In this document: positions 23,033 through 31,506 of the stretch, piece after piece
Numbering within the stretch: the stretch's first letter is position 1
Layout of the letters: every line of letters begins with the position of its first letter
Assembly: GCA_001798715.1 (NCBI GenBank)
Contig: MGSF01000013.1
Span: forward strand, 16,068-48,236
Length of the DNA: 32,169 nt
Direction of reading: 5' to 3'
DNA from: Deltaproteobacteria bacterium RIFCSPLOWO2_02_FULL_50_16
GTDB taxonomy: Bacteria > UBA10199 > 2-02-FULL-50-16
Made by a program: the position numbers and the translations under genes
Notes under the pieces: generated by a model
Database searches by the model: none
What the model was told of the DNA's origin: nothing
The model's input: only the letters and a program-made list of their open reading frames with translations

Positions 23033-23905
23033 ATGTTCCAAGGATCTTTTGTTGCGATTGTCACCCCCTTTAAAAATAACGAGATCGATGAGCCTGCCCT
23101 AAGAAACCTCATTGACTGGCACATCCAATCGGGAACCGACGGGATCGTCCCCTGTGGCACTACCGGAGAGTCGGCCACCCTCTCCCATGAGGAGCACAAT
23201 CGTGTGGTCCGCATCACTGTCGAACAGGTCAATAAAAGGATCAAGGTCCTGGCGGGCACGGGTTCCAATGCCACCAGTGAGGCCCTCCGAATGACCCGCA
23301 ACGCCAAAGAGGCCGGGGCCGATGGCTGTCTCCTCATCACCCCTTATTACAACAAACCCACTCAAGAGGGACTTTTCCGCCACTTTGAGGCCATTGCCAA
23401 GGCCGTCGACATCCCCTTGATCCTTTATAATGTACCGGGACGCACCGCCGTCAATATGCTTCCCTTAACCGTCAAGAGGTGTGCCACACTTTCCAATATC
23501 ATCGGCATCAAAGAGGCCTCCGGTGACCTGGACCAAATCCGTGACATCATCAAGTTCTGCGGCCCTGATTTTCTGATCCTCTCCGGCGAAGACGCCCAAA
23601 ATCACGCAATCATGAAACTGGGGGGCAAGGGGGTCATTTCCGTCACGGCCAATTGTCTCCCCTCAAGGGTGGCTGATCTCTGTCGGCAATGCCTGAAAAA
23701 AAATGATGCCGCCGCAGAAAAGATCCAGGACGAGCTTTCAGAGATCAATGACGTCCTGTTTATTGAAACCAACCCCATCCCCATCAAGACCGCCATGGCA
23801 TTGATGGGGAAGGTGCGTGAAGAATTTCGCTTGCCCCTTTGCCCCATGGGTGAAAAAAACAAAAAACAGCTTGAGGCTGTGTTGAAGAAATATGAGTTAA
23901 TGTAA
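23033..23905 (+). CDS. dapA: 4-hydroxy-tetrahydrodipicolinate synthase
   Basis: DapA condenses pyruvate with aspartate semialdehyde, the committed step toward diaminopimelate. The 290-residue TIM-barrel protein has CGTTGES (41-47), LYNVPGRT with Tyr132, and the Schiff-base Lys160 in GIKEASGD. GGAG lies 8 nt before the ATG. It follows dapF by 27 nt and precedes dapB by 20 nt, consistent with one transcript. Confidence 0.96.
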   Translation: MFQGSFVAIVTPFKNNEIDEPALRNLIDWHIQSGTDGIVPCGTTGESATLSHEEHNRVVRITVEQVNKRIKVLAGTGSNATSEALRMTRNAKEAGADGCLLITPYYNKPTQEGLFRHFEAIAKAVDIPLILYNVPGRTAVNMLPLTVKRCATLSNIIGIKEASGDLDQIRDIIKFCGPDFLILSGEDAQNHAIMKLGGKGVISVTANCLPSRVADLCRQCLKKNDAAAEKIQDELSEINDVLFIETNPIPIKTAMALMGKVREEFRLPLCPMGEKNKKQLEAVLKKYELM

Positions 23906-23925
23906 TGGGTGCTGACTAGGATCTT

Positions 23926-24684
23926 ATGTCAAAGACACGCATTATCGTTGCTGGGGCCGCAGGCCGCATGGGACAACGCATCGTGGCCACGATCTTGTCC
24001 CATCCAGAGGCGGAGCTTGCCGGGGCTACCGAATCCTACGAGTCCCCTTTTCTGGGCCAAGACGCCACGATTGTCTGCGGTTGTGAACCCAGTCACATCA
24101 TGATCAGCGATCGGCTCGAAAAAATCATCTCCCCTGAAGACGTTGTTATTTCCTTTGCCACCCCCAAGGCCAGTTTGCAGCATCTTGAAATCACGGCCGC
24201 CCAAGGCAGGGGGATTGTCATTGGGACCACGGGGTTTAGTGAGGAACAAAAAATCCAAATTGAAGAAGGGGCCCGAAAGATCCCCGTTGTCCTGGCCCCC
24301 AACATGAGCGTGGGGGTCAATGTCCTGTGGAAGCTCGTCGAACAGACCGCCAAGGTTCTTGGCGATCATTTTCGCGTCCTCGTCTCCGAGACCCACCATA
24401 TCAAAAAGATCGATGCCCCCTCGGGAACCGCCGTCAAAATCGGAGAGGTTTTGGCCAAGGCCCTCCACAAAAAATACGAAGAGATCCCCATCAAATCCAT
24501 TCGCGAGGGAGATGTCGTGGGAGATCATACAACGCTCTTTAAAAGTCCCGAGGAAACCCTGGAGATCACGCACCACGCCATCAGCCGTGATATCTTTGCA
24601 AAAGGTGCCGTGAAAGCCGCTCTTTGGGTCAAAAAACAACGCCCCGCCCTCTATGACATGCAGGATGTGCTGGGACTGAAATGA
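23926..24684 (+). CDS. dapB: 4-hydroxy-tetrahydrodipicolinate reductase
   Basis: DapB reduces the DapA product to tetrahydrodipicolinate with NAD(P)H. The 252-residue protein shows the dinucleotide-binding [10 protein letters not shown], the GTTGF segment and the catalytic [15 protein letters not shown] motif. AGGA lies 5 nt before the ATG. A longer overlapping frame starting at 23909 is a shadow. The stop overlaps the start of the metal transporter gene by 4 bp. Confidence 0.96.
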   Translation: MSKTRIIVAGAAGRMGQRIVATILSHPEAELAGATESYESPFLGQDATIVCGCEPSHIMISDRLEKIISPEDVVISFATPKASLQHLEITAAQGRGIVIGTTGFSEEQKIQIEEGARKIPVVLAPNMSVGVNVLWKLVEQTAKVLGDHFRVLVSETHHIKKIDAPSGTAVKIGEVLAKALHKKYEEIPIKSIREGDVVGDHTTLFKSPEETLEITHHAISRDIFAKGAVKAALWVKKQRPALYDMQDVLGLK

Positions 24685-25493
24685 TAGCCGCTTTCCAAAA
24701 TTTAGCCCCTACCCTCCAGGCCCTCCTGGCAGGATGTTTGACATGGTTCCTCACGGCGTTGGGGGCCTCGCTGGTCTTTTTCACAAGAAATGCGAGCCAG
24801 AAACTCCTGGATTGGATGCTGGGTTTTGCCGCGGGCATCATGATCGCGGCCAGTTTTTGGTCCCTCTTGGCCCCGGCCATTGCCATTTCAAAAGAGGGAG
24901 ACCTTCCGATCTGGCTGCCAGCATCCGTGGGATTCCTCCTGGGGGGCGGATTCCTCCGGTGCCTGGACAAGATACTCCCTCATCTTCACATCGGATTCAG
25001 AATGGAAGAGGCCGAAGGAGTCAAGACCTCTTGGCAACGAAGCATCCTTCTTGTATTGGCCATCACCTTGCACAATATTCCCGAAGGCCTTGCCATAGGA
25101 GTCGCCTTCGGGGCCCTTTCTGCAGGCCTTCCCTCGGCCACCCTTCCAGGGGCCATCGCCTTGACGATCGGTATCGGCATCCAAAATTTTCCGGAAGGCC
25201 TCGCGGTGTCCATGCCCCTAAGACGCGAGGGGCTCTCTCGACTCAAGAGTTTTTGGTACGGACAACTCTCCGGTCTGGTGGAACCCCTGGCCGCCCTTAT
25301 GGGGGCCGCCGCTATTCTCTTAGCCAAACCCCTTCTTCCCTATGCCCTGGGTTTTGCCGCGGGAGCGATGATATTTGTCGTCGTTGAAGAAGTCATCCCG
25401 GAGGCCCAGCGAGAAGGCAATACAGATCTGACAACCGCCGCCGTCATGATTGGTTTTACACTCATGATGATCCTAGATTCGGCCTTCGCCTAA
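24681..25493 (+). CDS. ZIP-family metal cation transporter
   Basis: The 270-residue membrane protein has about eight hydrophobic segments and both ZIP signature motifs in the middle transmembrane helices, HNIPEGLA and QNFPEGLA, which line the metal site. It belongs to the ZupT/GufA-like branch, which imports zinc and other divalent metals. It overlaps dapB by 4 bp (ATGA), so it is translated from the lysine operon although its link to the pathway is unclear; one option is metal supply for zinc-dependent enzymes (inference). Confidence 0.9.
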   Translation: MIAAFQNLAPTLQALLAGCLTWFLTALGASLVFFTRNASQKLLDWMLGFAAGIMIAASFWSLLAPAIAISKEGDLPIWLPASVGFLLGGGFLRCLDKILPHLHIGFRMEEAEGVKTSWQRSILLVLAITLHNIPEGLAIGVAFGALSAGLPSATLPGAIALTIGIGIQNFPEGLAVSMPLRREGLSRLKSFWYGQLSGLVEPLAALMGAAAILLAKPLLPYALGFAAGAMIFVVVEEVIPEAQREGNTDLTTAAVMIGFTLMMILDSAFA

Positions 25494-25509
25494 CGGTGTG
25501 CCCATAATA

Positions 25510-25538
25510 TTGACAATCCATCCCCATCGAGATACTAC
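25510..25538 (+). promoter_or_regulatory. Possible internal promoter upstream of dapL
   Basis: TTGACA (25510-25515) is a perfect -35 box; the -10 candidates are weak (TACTAC at 25533-25538 with a 17-nt spacer, or GATACT with 15). It lies in the 103-nt gap between the ZIP gene and dapL, the largest gap in this operon, leaving a leader of about 50 nt. Confidence 0.3.
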
Positions 25539-25596
25539 GAGAAGCAATAAATGTTTTTTCACACCACCTTCATCAGTGGAACAAGGACAACAGAGG

Positions 25597-26757
25597 ATGA
25601 AAATAGAACTCGCCGATCGCATCAAACACCTTCCTCCCTATCTCTTCGCGGAGATCGATCGATTGAAACAAGAACAGATCCGGCGGGGAGTCGACACCAT
25701 TGACCTGGGTGTGGGGGATCCGGATCAACCCACGCCGGATCATATCATCAAGGCCCTCTGTGAAGCCGTCAAAAATCCCCGGCATCATCGATATCCCTCC
25801 TACGTGGGTCTCTTGGGTTTTCGGGAGGCCGCGGCACAATGGATGAAGAGGCGTTATAATGTCTCCATCAACCCGGCAACCGAGGTCGTCTCCCTGATTG
25901 GATCCAAGGAGGGAATCGCCAATCTCCCCTATGCCTTCATCAACCCCGGTGATGTCGTCCTCATCCCCTCTCCCGGTTATCCCCCTTATACGAGCGGCAC
26001 CCTCTTCACAGGTGGAAAACCCTATTGTCTCCCCCTAAAAAGGGAAAACAGTTTTCTCCCGGACCTCAAAGCCATCCCCAAAGATATCCTAAAAAGGGCC
26101 AAACTGATCCACGTCAATTATCCCAATAATCCCACCTCCAAGGTGGCCCCCCGCTCCTTCTATGAAGAAGTGGTCCGCTTTGGACACAAAAACAATATTA
26201 TCGTCTCGAGTGATATCGCTTATGGAGAAATCTATTATGGTCCTGAAAGACCCTTGAGTCTTTTGGAAATCGACGGTGCCAAGGACGTTGCAATAGAATT
26301 TCACTCACTGTCCAAGACCTTTAACATGACGGGATGGCGCATTGGTTTCGCCGTGGGACAGGCCGATATCATCGCCGGACTGGGCAAGATCAAGACCAAT
26401 ATCGATTCCGGCATCTTTGAGTCCGTGCAGATGGCCGGCATTGCCGCCCTTCAAAAACCTGCGTGGACGGATTTGATGAGAAAAGTCTATCAGGAACGCC
26501 ACACCTGTCTGACAACGGGTTTAAAAAAGATTGGTTTTGACATTGCCTGCGCCGAGGCCTCCTTCTACGTGTGGATGGCCGTGCCCCGGGGTCTGACATC
26601 GGCGACCTTTGCCATGAAACTCCTCAAGGAAAAAGGGATTATCGTCACCCCCGGCAATGGTTTCGGAGAGTATGGTGAGGGCTATGTCCGTTTTGCCCTG
26701 ACCCAAGAGGTGAAAAGGCTTGAAGAAGCCCTTTCGCGCCTCAAAGGTATTCTTTAA
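25597..26757 (+). CDS. dapL: LL-diaminopimelate aminotransferase
   Basis: DapL converts tetrahydrodipicolinate directly to LL-diaminopimelate with glutamate as amino donor, bypassing DapC/D/E. The 386-residue fold-I PLP enzyme opens with ADRIKHLPPYLFAEID, typical of the DapL family, followed by DLGVGDPDQPTP and NYPNNPTSKVA. The PLP lysine Lys240 is in HSLSKTFNMTGWR. I use ATG 25597, with AAGGA 9 nt upstream, rather than the GTG at 25498, which would add 33 unlikely residues. Together with dapA, dapB, dapF and lysA in the same group this gives the complete aminotransferase route from aspartate semialdehyde to lysine. Confidence 0.92.
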   Translation: MKIELADRIKHLPPYLFAEIDRLKQEQIRRGVDTIDLGVGDPDQPTPDHIIKALCEAVKNPRHHRYPSYVGLLGFREAAAQWMKRRYNVSINPATEVVSLIGSKEGIANLPYAFINPGDVVLIPSPGYPPYTSGTLFTGGKPYCLPLKRENSFLPDLKAIPKDILKRAKLIHVNYPNNPTSKVAPRSFYEEVVRFGHKNNIIVSSDIAYGEIYYGPERPLSLLEIDGAKDVAIEFHSLSKTFNMTGWRIGFAVGQADIIAGLGKIKTNIDSGIFESVQMAGIAALQKPAWTDLMRKVYQERHTCLTTGLKKIGFDIACAEASFYVWMAVPRGLTSATFAMKLLKEKGIIVTPGNGFGEYGEGYVRFALTQEVKRLEEALSRLKGIL

Positions 26758-27252
26758 GTGAGGACCACCGCCTTTATCAGTCTGGGATCCAATCTGGGCC
26801 ATCGCCGCCGGACATGCCACGAGGCCCTTTTAAAACTCACCTCCCATCCTGAAATTTTCCTAAAAAACTCTTCCTCCTACTATGAGTCCGAGGCCATAAC
26901 CCTTGACAATACCCCCCAACCCCCCTACCTCAATCAGGTCGTCGAGATCGAAACCTCCCTTGATTCTCGCGCGCTTCTGTACTATCTCCTAGAAATCGAA
27001 AAAACCCTGGGCCGGAGCCGCCAAGAGAGATGGGGCCCCCGCACCATTGACCTCGACATACTCTACTACGACAATTTAGTCACGGAATCGCCCGAGCTCA
27101 TCCTCCCCCATCCGGAAATCCAAAACCGCCCGTTTATCCTGATCCCCCTGATGGAAATCGCCCCCTCATGGCAGGATCCCAAAAGCAAAAAAAGTCTGGA
27201 AGAGATGTGCCGTGGCCTACCCCAATCCCAAAAAGTGACGAGGGCCTCCTGA
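26758..27252 (+). CDS. folK: 2-amino-4-hydroxy-6-hydroxymethyldihydropteridine diphosphokinase
   Basis: HPPK transfers pyrophosphate from ATP to the pterin precursor of folate. The 164-residue protein has the N-terminal FISLGSNLG, the RWGPRTIDLDILYY block with the metal-binding DxD, and PHPEIQNRPFIL near the C-terminus. The start is GTG, directly after the dapL TAA with no intervening base; no ATG fits the family N-terminus. Folate made through this step also feeds the MetH reaction encoded earlier in the window. Confidence 0.94.
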   Translation: MRTTAFISLGSNLGHRRRTCHEALLKLTSHPEIFLKNSSSYYESEAITLDNTPQPPYLNQVVEIETSLDSRALLYYLLEIEKTLGRSRQERWGPRTIDLDILYYDNLVTESPELILPHPEIQNRPFILIPLMEIAPSWQDPKSKKSLEEMCRGLPQSQKVTRAS

Positions 27253-27485
27253 TGAGAATTCTTCTTTTCCTCCTCTTGATTTTTCTCCTCTATCAACTCT
27301 GGAGGTTTTCTGAATTAAGGGCCAAAATGATCCGAAAAAAAACCGTCAAGACCCAACCAAAAATCGAGGCCCACCCCATGGTTCAGTGTCAGAGGTGCGA
27401 AACCTTTGTCCCCAAAAACGAATCCATTGATTATAAGGGACGTGCTTTTTGTGGTGAAAAATGCCGGGATGAATCCAGGCCATGA
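27252..27485 (+). CDS. Small membrane protein with CxxC zinc-ribbon-like tail (PP0621-like)
   Basis: The 77-residue protein has one N-terminal hydrophobic segment (MRILLFLLLIFLLYQLW) and a charged stretch. The C-terminal motif MVQCQRC, then FCGEKC, supplies four cysteines for a probable zinc site. This matches the PP0621 family of unknown function. ATG 27252 shares its A with the folK TGA stop; a longer frame from 27168 inside folK is less likely. Confidence 0.75.
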   Translation: MRILLFLLLIFLLYQLWRFSELRAKMIRKKTVKTQPKIEAHPMVQCQRCETFVPKNESIDYKGRAFCGEKCRDESRP

Positions 27486-27491
27486 TTACAC

Positions 27492-27520
27492 TTGAACCCC
27501 TAAATCAAAAGTGCTTTAAT
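27492..27520 (+). promoter_or_regulatory. Putative mglA promoter
   Basis: TTGAAC (27492-27497) and TTTAAT (27515-27520, 5 of 6) are 17 nt apart. The -10 box ends 11 nt before the mglA ATG and there is no ribosome site between, so the leader would be only a few nucleotides. The same TTGAAC-17-TTTAA. pair precedes hemE. Confidence 0.5.
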
Positions 27521-27531
27521 GCTCTATCCTT

Positions 27532-28113
27532 ATGTCCTTTATTGATCCCAAAACCAAAGAAGTTAACTGCAAGATCGTCTATTACGGCCCTGCCTTCTCC
27601 GGAAAGTCCGCGAACATCAAGAGTCTTTACAGAAAGATGTCCAAGGGGAAAAAGATCAAAATCCTCTCCATCCCCCAATCCCAGGACAAGACCCTCTTTT
27701 TTGATTTCATTCCCCTCTCGGTAGGAATGGTTAATGATTACAAGATCCGCTTTCACCTCTATACCGTCCCCGGTCAGCCCCTCTACGACACCAGCCGACG
27801 CATCATCCTCAAGGGAGTCGATGGTATCGTCTTCGTCGCGGATTCCCAAGTCGCCAAGATAGAGGATGATCTGGAAAGCCTGGAAAATTTGAAAACCAAC
27901 ATGATCGATCTTGGGGCCTCTCTCGATGATTTTCCACTCGTGATTCAATACAACAAACGAGATCTGAAAGGCATCGCCCCCTTAAGTGAGCTCAACACCC
28001 TCCTCAATAAAACCAACGTCCCCACATTTGAGTCCGTCGCCAGCGAGGACAAGGGGACCTTTGAAACGATGCAATCCATCGCAAAGCTGGTCTTGAAGGA
28101 ACTGAAAGACTGA
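27532..28113 (+). CDS. mglA: MglA-type Ras-like small GTPase
   Basis: MglA GTPases set cell polarity and gliding in myxobacteria and occur more widely with unknown roles. The 193-residue protein has the P-loop GPAFSGKS (residues 19-26), which differs from the usual GPGLCGKT but keeps G-x4-GKS. It also has FDFIPLSVG, the switch II-like YTVPGQPLYDTSRR and NKRDL for guanine specificity. No mglB (the GAP partner) is adjacent: the gene ends 3 nt from convergent talC, and the upstream neighbour is the PP0621-like gene. A promoter just before the ATG suggests independent expression from the lysine operon. Confidence 0.93.
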   Translation: MSFIDPKTKEVNCKIVYYGPAFSGKSANIKSLYRKMSKGKKIKILSIPQSQDKTLFFDFIPLSVGMVNDYKIRFHLYTVPGQPLYDTSRRIILKGVDGIVFVADSQVAKIEDDLESLENLKTNMIDLGASLDDFPLVIQYNKRDLKGIAPLSELNTLLNKTNVPTFESVASEDKGTFETMQSIAKLVLKELKD

Positions 28114-28116
28114 CCT

Positions 28117-28761
28117 TCACTTTGGGACTTTTTTCCAATCCTCCAAAAACCTCTGAATCCCGATATCCGTCAGGGGATGTCTCGTCAATTGCTGGATGAC
28201 ATTAAAAGGGACCGTCGCCACATCGGATCCAATGAGGGCCGCCTCCTTCACATGAATGGGATGGCGGATACTGGCGGTCAAGATCTGGGTCTTAAAACCA
28301 TAGTTATCATAAACCTGCCGGATTTCTGAAATCAGATTCATCCCCGTCTCGGAGATATCATCCAATCTCCCCACAAAGGGACTCGCATAGGAGGCCCCCG
28401 CCTTGGCCGCCAAAAGGGCCTGATTGACGGAAAAGACGAGGGTCACATTGGTAGGGATCCCTTCTTGAGCACAGAGCTTTGTGGCCTTGAGTCCCTCCGA
28501 GGTCATGGGCAATTTAACAACAATATTTTTATGCCAGCCGGAAAATTCGTGGGCCTCCTTCATCATCCCCTTGGCCTCCAAGGAAACGGCCTCCACACTG
28601 ATGGGACCATCGACGATGGAGACAATTTCCTCGATCACCTCCCTGTGTTTGCGACCTGTCTTGGCCATCAGGCTGGGATTGGTGGTCACACCATCAATGA
28701 CCCCCATCTCATGGGCCTCTCGAATCTCTTTCACATCAGCGGTATCGATAAAAATTTTCAT
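28117..28761 (-). CDS. tal: Transaldolase/fructose-6-phosphate aldolase, TalC/FSA family
   Basis: This small transaldolase-like enzyme acts in the pentose phosphate pathway or splits fructose 6-phosphate. The two activities cannot be separated by sequence alone here. The 214-residue protein has [19 protein letters not shown] and the Schiff-base Lys83 in [13 protein letters not shown] 28761 with AGGAG 6 nt upstream is preferred to the in-frame start at 28791. It follows recR by 19 nt and is last in the dnaX-ybaB-recR cluster. Confidence 0.93.
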   Translation of the reverse strand: MKIFIDTADVKEIREAHEMGVIDGVTTNPSLMAKTGRKHREVIEEIVSIVDGPISVEAVSLEAKGMMKEAHEFSGWHKNIVVKLPMTSEGLKATKLCAQEGIPTNVTLVFSVNQALLAAKAGASYASPFVGRLDDISETGMNLISEIRQVYDNYGFKTQILTASIRHPIHVKEAALIGSDVATVPFNVIQQLTRHPLTDIGIQRFLEDWKKVPK

Positions 28762-28780
28762 GCAAGCTCCTTTTTTTCGG

Positions 28781-29371
28781 TTACACCTCAAATCGCCGCT
28801 CCAACGCTCTTGTCAAGGTCACCGGATCGATATACTCCAGATCCCCCCCCACAGGAATCCCAGAGGCCAAGCGGGTCAGCCGTTTATTAAAGGGCCTTAA
28901 CACCTCCGTCAAATAAAGGGCCGTGGCCTCGCCTTCGGCATTGGGACTCAAGGCCAAGACAATTTCTTGAATGTCCTTATCCCTTTTTAACCGCTCCATC
29001 AAGAAAGACAATCTCAATTGATCCGGCCCAATGGCCTTCAACGGCGAGAGGACACCATGCAAGACATAGTAGAGACCCCTAAAAAAACCCGTTTTTTCAA
29101 CCGTTAAAATATCCGAGGGTTCTGCCACAACACATAAAATCGTTGTGTCTCTCTGTCCCTTGGCACAAAGAGGACAGCGTTTCGCTTCGGAGATGTTTTG
29201 GCAAAGATCGCAATAATAGACATTTTCGGTCACTCCCTGAATCGCCACTGCCAGGCGTTTGGAATAATCCCCCTTGGAACGCAAAATAAAATAGGCCAAG
29301 CGGGTTGCGGTCTTTTCACCGATCCCCGGAAGCCGGGACAATTCTTGAATCAGTCGATCTATTGGATTCAC
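28781..29371 (-). CDS. recR: Recombination mediator protein RecR
   Basis: RecR works with RecF/RecO to load RecA on gapped DNA. The 196-residue protein has the helix-hairpin-helix region ([16 protein letters not shown]), a zinc finger with Cys54, 57, 66 and 69, and a Toprim domain ([12 protein letters not shown] through [11 protein letters not shown]). Its start overlaps the ybaB stop by 4 bp. The dnaX-ybaB-recR order is conserved in many bacteria. Confidence 0.96.
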   Translation of the reverse strand: MNPIDRLIQELSRLPGIGEKTATRLAYFILRSKGDYSKRLAVAIQGVTENVYYCDLCQNISEAKRCPLCAKGQRDTTILCVVAEPSDILTVEKTGFFRGLYYVLHGVLSPLKAIGPDQLRLSFLMERLKRDKDIQEIVLALSPNAEGEATALYLTEVLRPFNKRLTRLASGIPVGGDLEYIDPVTLTRALERRFEV

Positions 29372-29679
29372 AAATTTGGGGGGTTGAGTCCTAAATCCTC
29401 AAAAACCTTCATCATGCCTGTTTTGGCATTCTCACGGGCCTTTTTCAAGGCCTCATTCACAGCGCCGGCAATTAATTCCGGAAGCATGGATTCTCCCACC
29501 TTCTCCACAAGGCCTTCCTCCAAGACAATCCTCAAAATCTCTTGCTTGCCATTGGCGACCACCTTGACCATTCCCGCCCCGGACTGTCCCTCAAAGGTCA
29601 TGGCCTCGAGCTCTTCCTGTCTCTCTCTCAACTGTTCCTGAATCTTGCCAGCATCCTTAAACATCTTCAAAAAATCCAT
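29368..29679 (-). CDS. ybaB: Nucleoid-associated protein, YbaB/EbfC family
   Basis: A 103-residue DNA-binding protein with the expected helical N-terminus rich in Gln/Glu, followed by the central MTFEGQSGAGMVKVVANGKQ strand region. ATG 29679 with AGGAGAG close upstream is chosen over the TTG one codon earlier. It lies between dnaX (10 nt away) and recR (4-bp overlap) as in many genomes. Confidence 0.95.
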   Translation of the reverse strand: MDFLKMFKDAGKIQEQLRERQEELEAMTFEGQSGAGMVKVVANGKQEILRIVLEEGLVEKVGESMLPELIAGAVNEALKKARENAKTGMMKVFEDLGLNPPNL

Positions 29680-29688
29680 CAATCTCTC

Positions 29689-31230
29689 CTATGACTTCCT
29701 CTCGACAACTCTGGTCTCTTGAGGGTCGAAAATGGCCAGGGCCTCATCCACAATCGAGTGAGAACGGCCCATCTTTGCAGGATCAGGGGGCGGACTTCCC
29801 TCCTGGAGAATCCACTCAATCTTCATCTCCTTTTTGAAAAATTTCTGGGCCAGTGACACCAAGACCACCATGCGCTCGGGATCCTGAACCACCTCATAGT
29901 AAATCGAACCCTGCGGATAACTGATAATGAGGCGCTCATGCTCCATCGAAACCAGGGAGCCATGTTCCAACATCGAGGCCAGTTGAGGTTTGTGGGACTT
30001 GACAAAGGCCAAAAATCCCAGCCATGAGGGGACCGGTGAGATCTCACTGGGGGGACCCAAAGGAGGTAAAACCGCTGGTTTTGGCGAGGAAGAAAGGGTC
30101 TCCAGGCGCTGTAAAATTTCCTGAATCGACTGGACGGATTCCAGGTGACACAACCGCAAACACGTAATCTCCAACAACGTCTTGGGATAAGTCGAACGCG
30201 CCATCTCTTCATAGGCCCTGTACAAGATCTGAAACATCCGATCAAGATCGGCCCATGAACCCTGTTTCGCCTGGGCCATGATCTTTTCCCTTTCCTCCGG
30301 CAGGAAATCCTGCAAGACTTCCTGCCCCCCTTGTGGTTCGATCTGTGACACCAGGAGGTGGCGAAAATGATTGAGGAGGTTTCCGGACCACCTTTTGACA
30401 TCCAGACCCCCCTCAAATATCTCCCGAATCTTGTCCATCGCCCCCCTGGCATCCCTTTTGAAAATCAAATCCGTCATCTCAAAGACAGAATCATGACTCA
30501 AGATCCCCAGGGCCTCACGGACCTGGGAGGCCTTGATCGCAGAACCTGAAAAAGAGACGACCTGATCCATCAGACTCAAGGCATCCCGAAGGCTCCCGGC
30601 CGCCTCCCTGGCAATAAGAAACAGTCCTTCTTGATCGACCTTGATCCCCTCCTTTTTGGCGATGGAGGAGAGACTCTCCATAATCTTGGCCGCCGGGATG
30701 CGGCGCAGATCAAAACGAAGGACCCGAGAGAGGATGGTCGCCGGCAGTTTTTGGGGTTCGGTGGTCGCAAAGATGAAGATCGCGTGAGGGGGGGGCTCTT
30801 CCAGGGTCTTGAGAAGGGCATTGAAGGCCGAGGTCGACAACATATGGACCTCATCGATGATGTAGATCTTATAGCGTCCACTGGCCGGGGTATACTTGAT
30901 GTTCTCCCTCAATTCGCGCACATCATCGACCGAGGTATTGGAGGCCCCATCGATCTCCAAGACATCCAGGGAGCGCCCCCGGGTAATATCCTGACACAGG
31001 GGACAGGCATTGCAGGGATCGGGGGTGGGTCCCTTCTGGCAATTGAGGGCCTTCGAAAAGAGGCGCGCGAGCGACGTCTTCCCGATCCCCCGGGGTCCCG
31101 TCAGGAGGTAGGCATGGTGGAGGCGTTTAAGACGGACGGCATTTTTAAGGGTCGTCGTCACCGCCTCCTGGGCCACCACCTCATCAAAGGTCTGGGGCCG
31201 ATATTTGAGGGCAAAGACTTGATAGGACAT
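29689..31230 (-). CDS. dnaX: DNA polymerase III subunit tau/gamma
   Basis: DnaX is the clamp-loader ATPase. The 513-residue protein has Walker A TGPRGIGKTS (about 44-53), a zinc module with Cys64, 73, 76 and 79, Walker B/DExH IIDEVHML, the SRC-like ATILSRVLRF sensor region, and a C-terminal tau-like domain. I saw no A-AAA-AAG slippery site, so a gamma product by frameshifting is not supported. GGAGGAG precedes ATG 31230 at a good distance, in contrast to many other unit-leading genes here. It leads the dnaX-ybaB-recR-tal unit. Confidence 0.96.
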   Translation of the reverse strand: MSYQVFALKYRPQTFDEVVAQEAVTTTLKNAVRLKRLHHAYLLTGPRGIGKTSLARLFSKALNCQKGPTPDPCNACPLCQDITRGRSLDVLEIDGASNTSVDDVRELRENIKYTPASGRYKIYIIDEVHMLSTSAFNALLKTLEEPPPHAIFIFATTEPQKLPATILSRVLRFDLRRIPAAKIMESLSSIAKKEGIKVDQEGLFLIAREAAGSLRDALSLMDQVVSFSGSAIKASQVREALGILSHDSVFEMTDLIFKRDARGAMDKIREIFEGGLDVKRWSGNLLNHFRHLLVSQIEPQGGQEVLQDFLPEEREKIMAQAKQGSWADLDRMFQILYRAYEEMARSTYPKTLLEITCLRLCHLESVQSIQEILQRLETLSSSPKPAVLPPLGPPSEISPVPSWLGFLAFVKSHKPQLASMLEHGSLVSMEHERLIISYPQGSIYYEVVQDPERMVVLVSLAQKFFKKEMKIEWILQEGSPPPDPAKMGRSHSIVDEALAIFDPQETRVVERKS

Positions 31231-31348
31231 TTATTTCTCCTCCCAGGAGACCCTAAAATAGGAACGGTCCTTTGTAATCAAAATGAGGGGGACTGACAAG
31301 CAAGAAAGGGGTCTTATCCCCGTCAAGGGAGGGGGTCGTGGAGGGGCA

Positions 31349-31378
31349 TTATCAATTTGATAAGTGTGATATTATCAA
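31349..31378. promoter_or_regulatory. Operator-like palindrome with an extra half-site
   Basis: TTATCAATTTGATAA (31349-31363) is a perfect 7-bp inverted repeat around one base, and a third TTATCAA lies at 31372-31378. It sits in the 276-bp gap between divergent dnaX and the Cys-rich gene and could bind a dimeric regulator for either. The rest of the gap shows only an A+T-rich stretch and the sigma-54 match. Confidence 0.4.
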
Positions 31379-31475
31379 AATGAGAATATTGACGTTTTTA
31401 GACATCACTCCCTCCCTACTAATTTCATAACACATTGATTTTATTATAAAAACATTGGCTATGAAATCCTTTGAG

Positions 31476-31492
31476 TTGGCACTGGGCTTGCA
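31476..31492 (+). promoter_or_regulatory. Sigma-54 promoter match before the Cys-rich exported protein
   Basis: TTGGCACTGGGCTTGCA has the invariant GG (31478-31479) and GC (31490-31491) with the required 10-nt spacing and near-complete flanking consensus. The predicted start near 31503 is only about 4 nt before ATG 31507. A transcript from it would be leaderless and would cut through the G-rich SD-like stretch, which tempers confidence. Confidence 0.55.
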
Positions 31493-31506
31493 ACCTATAG
31501 GGGGCA

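Noticed and set aside
29689-31230. Programmed frameshift in dnaX giving gamma
   Set aside because: No canonical A-AAA-AAG slippery heptamer was found in the gene.
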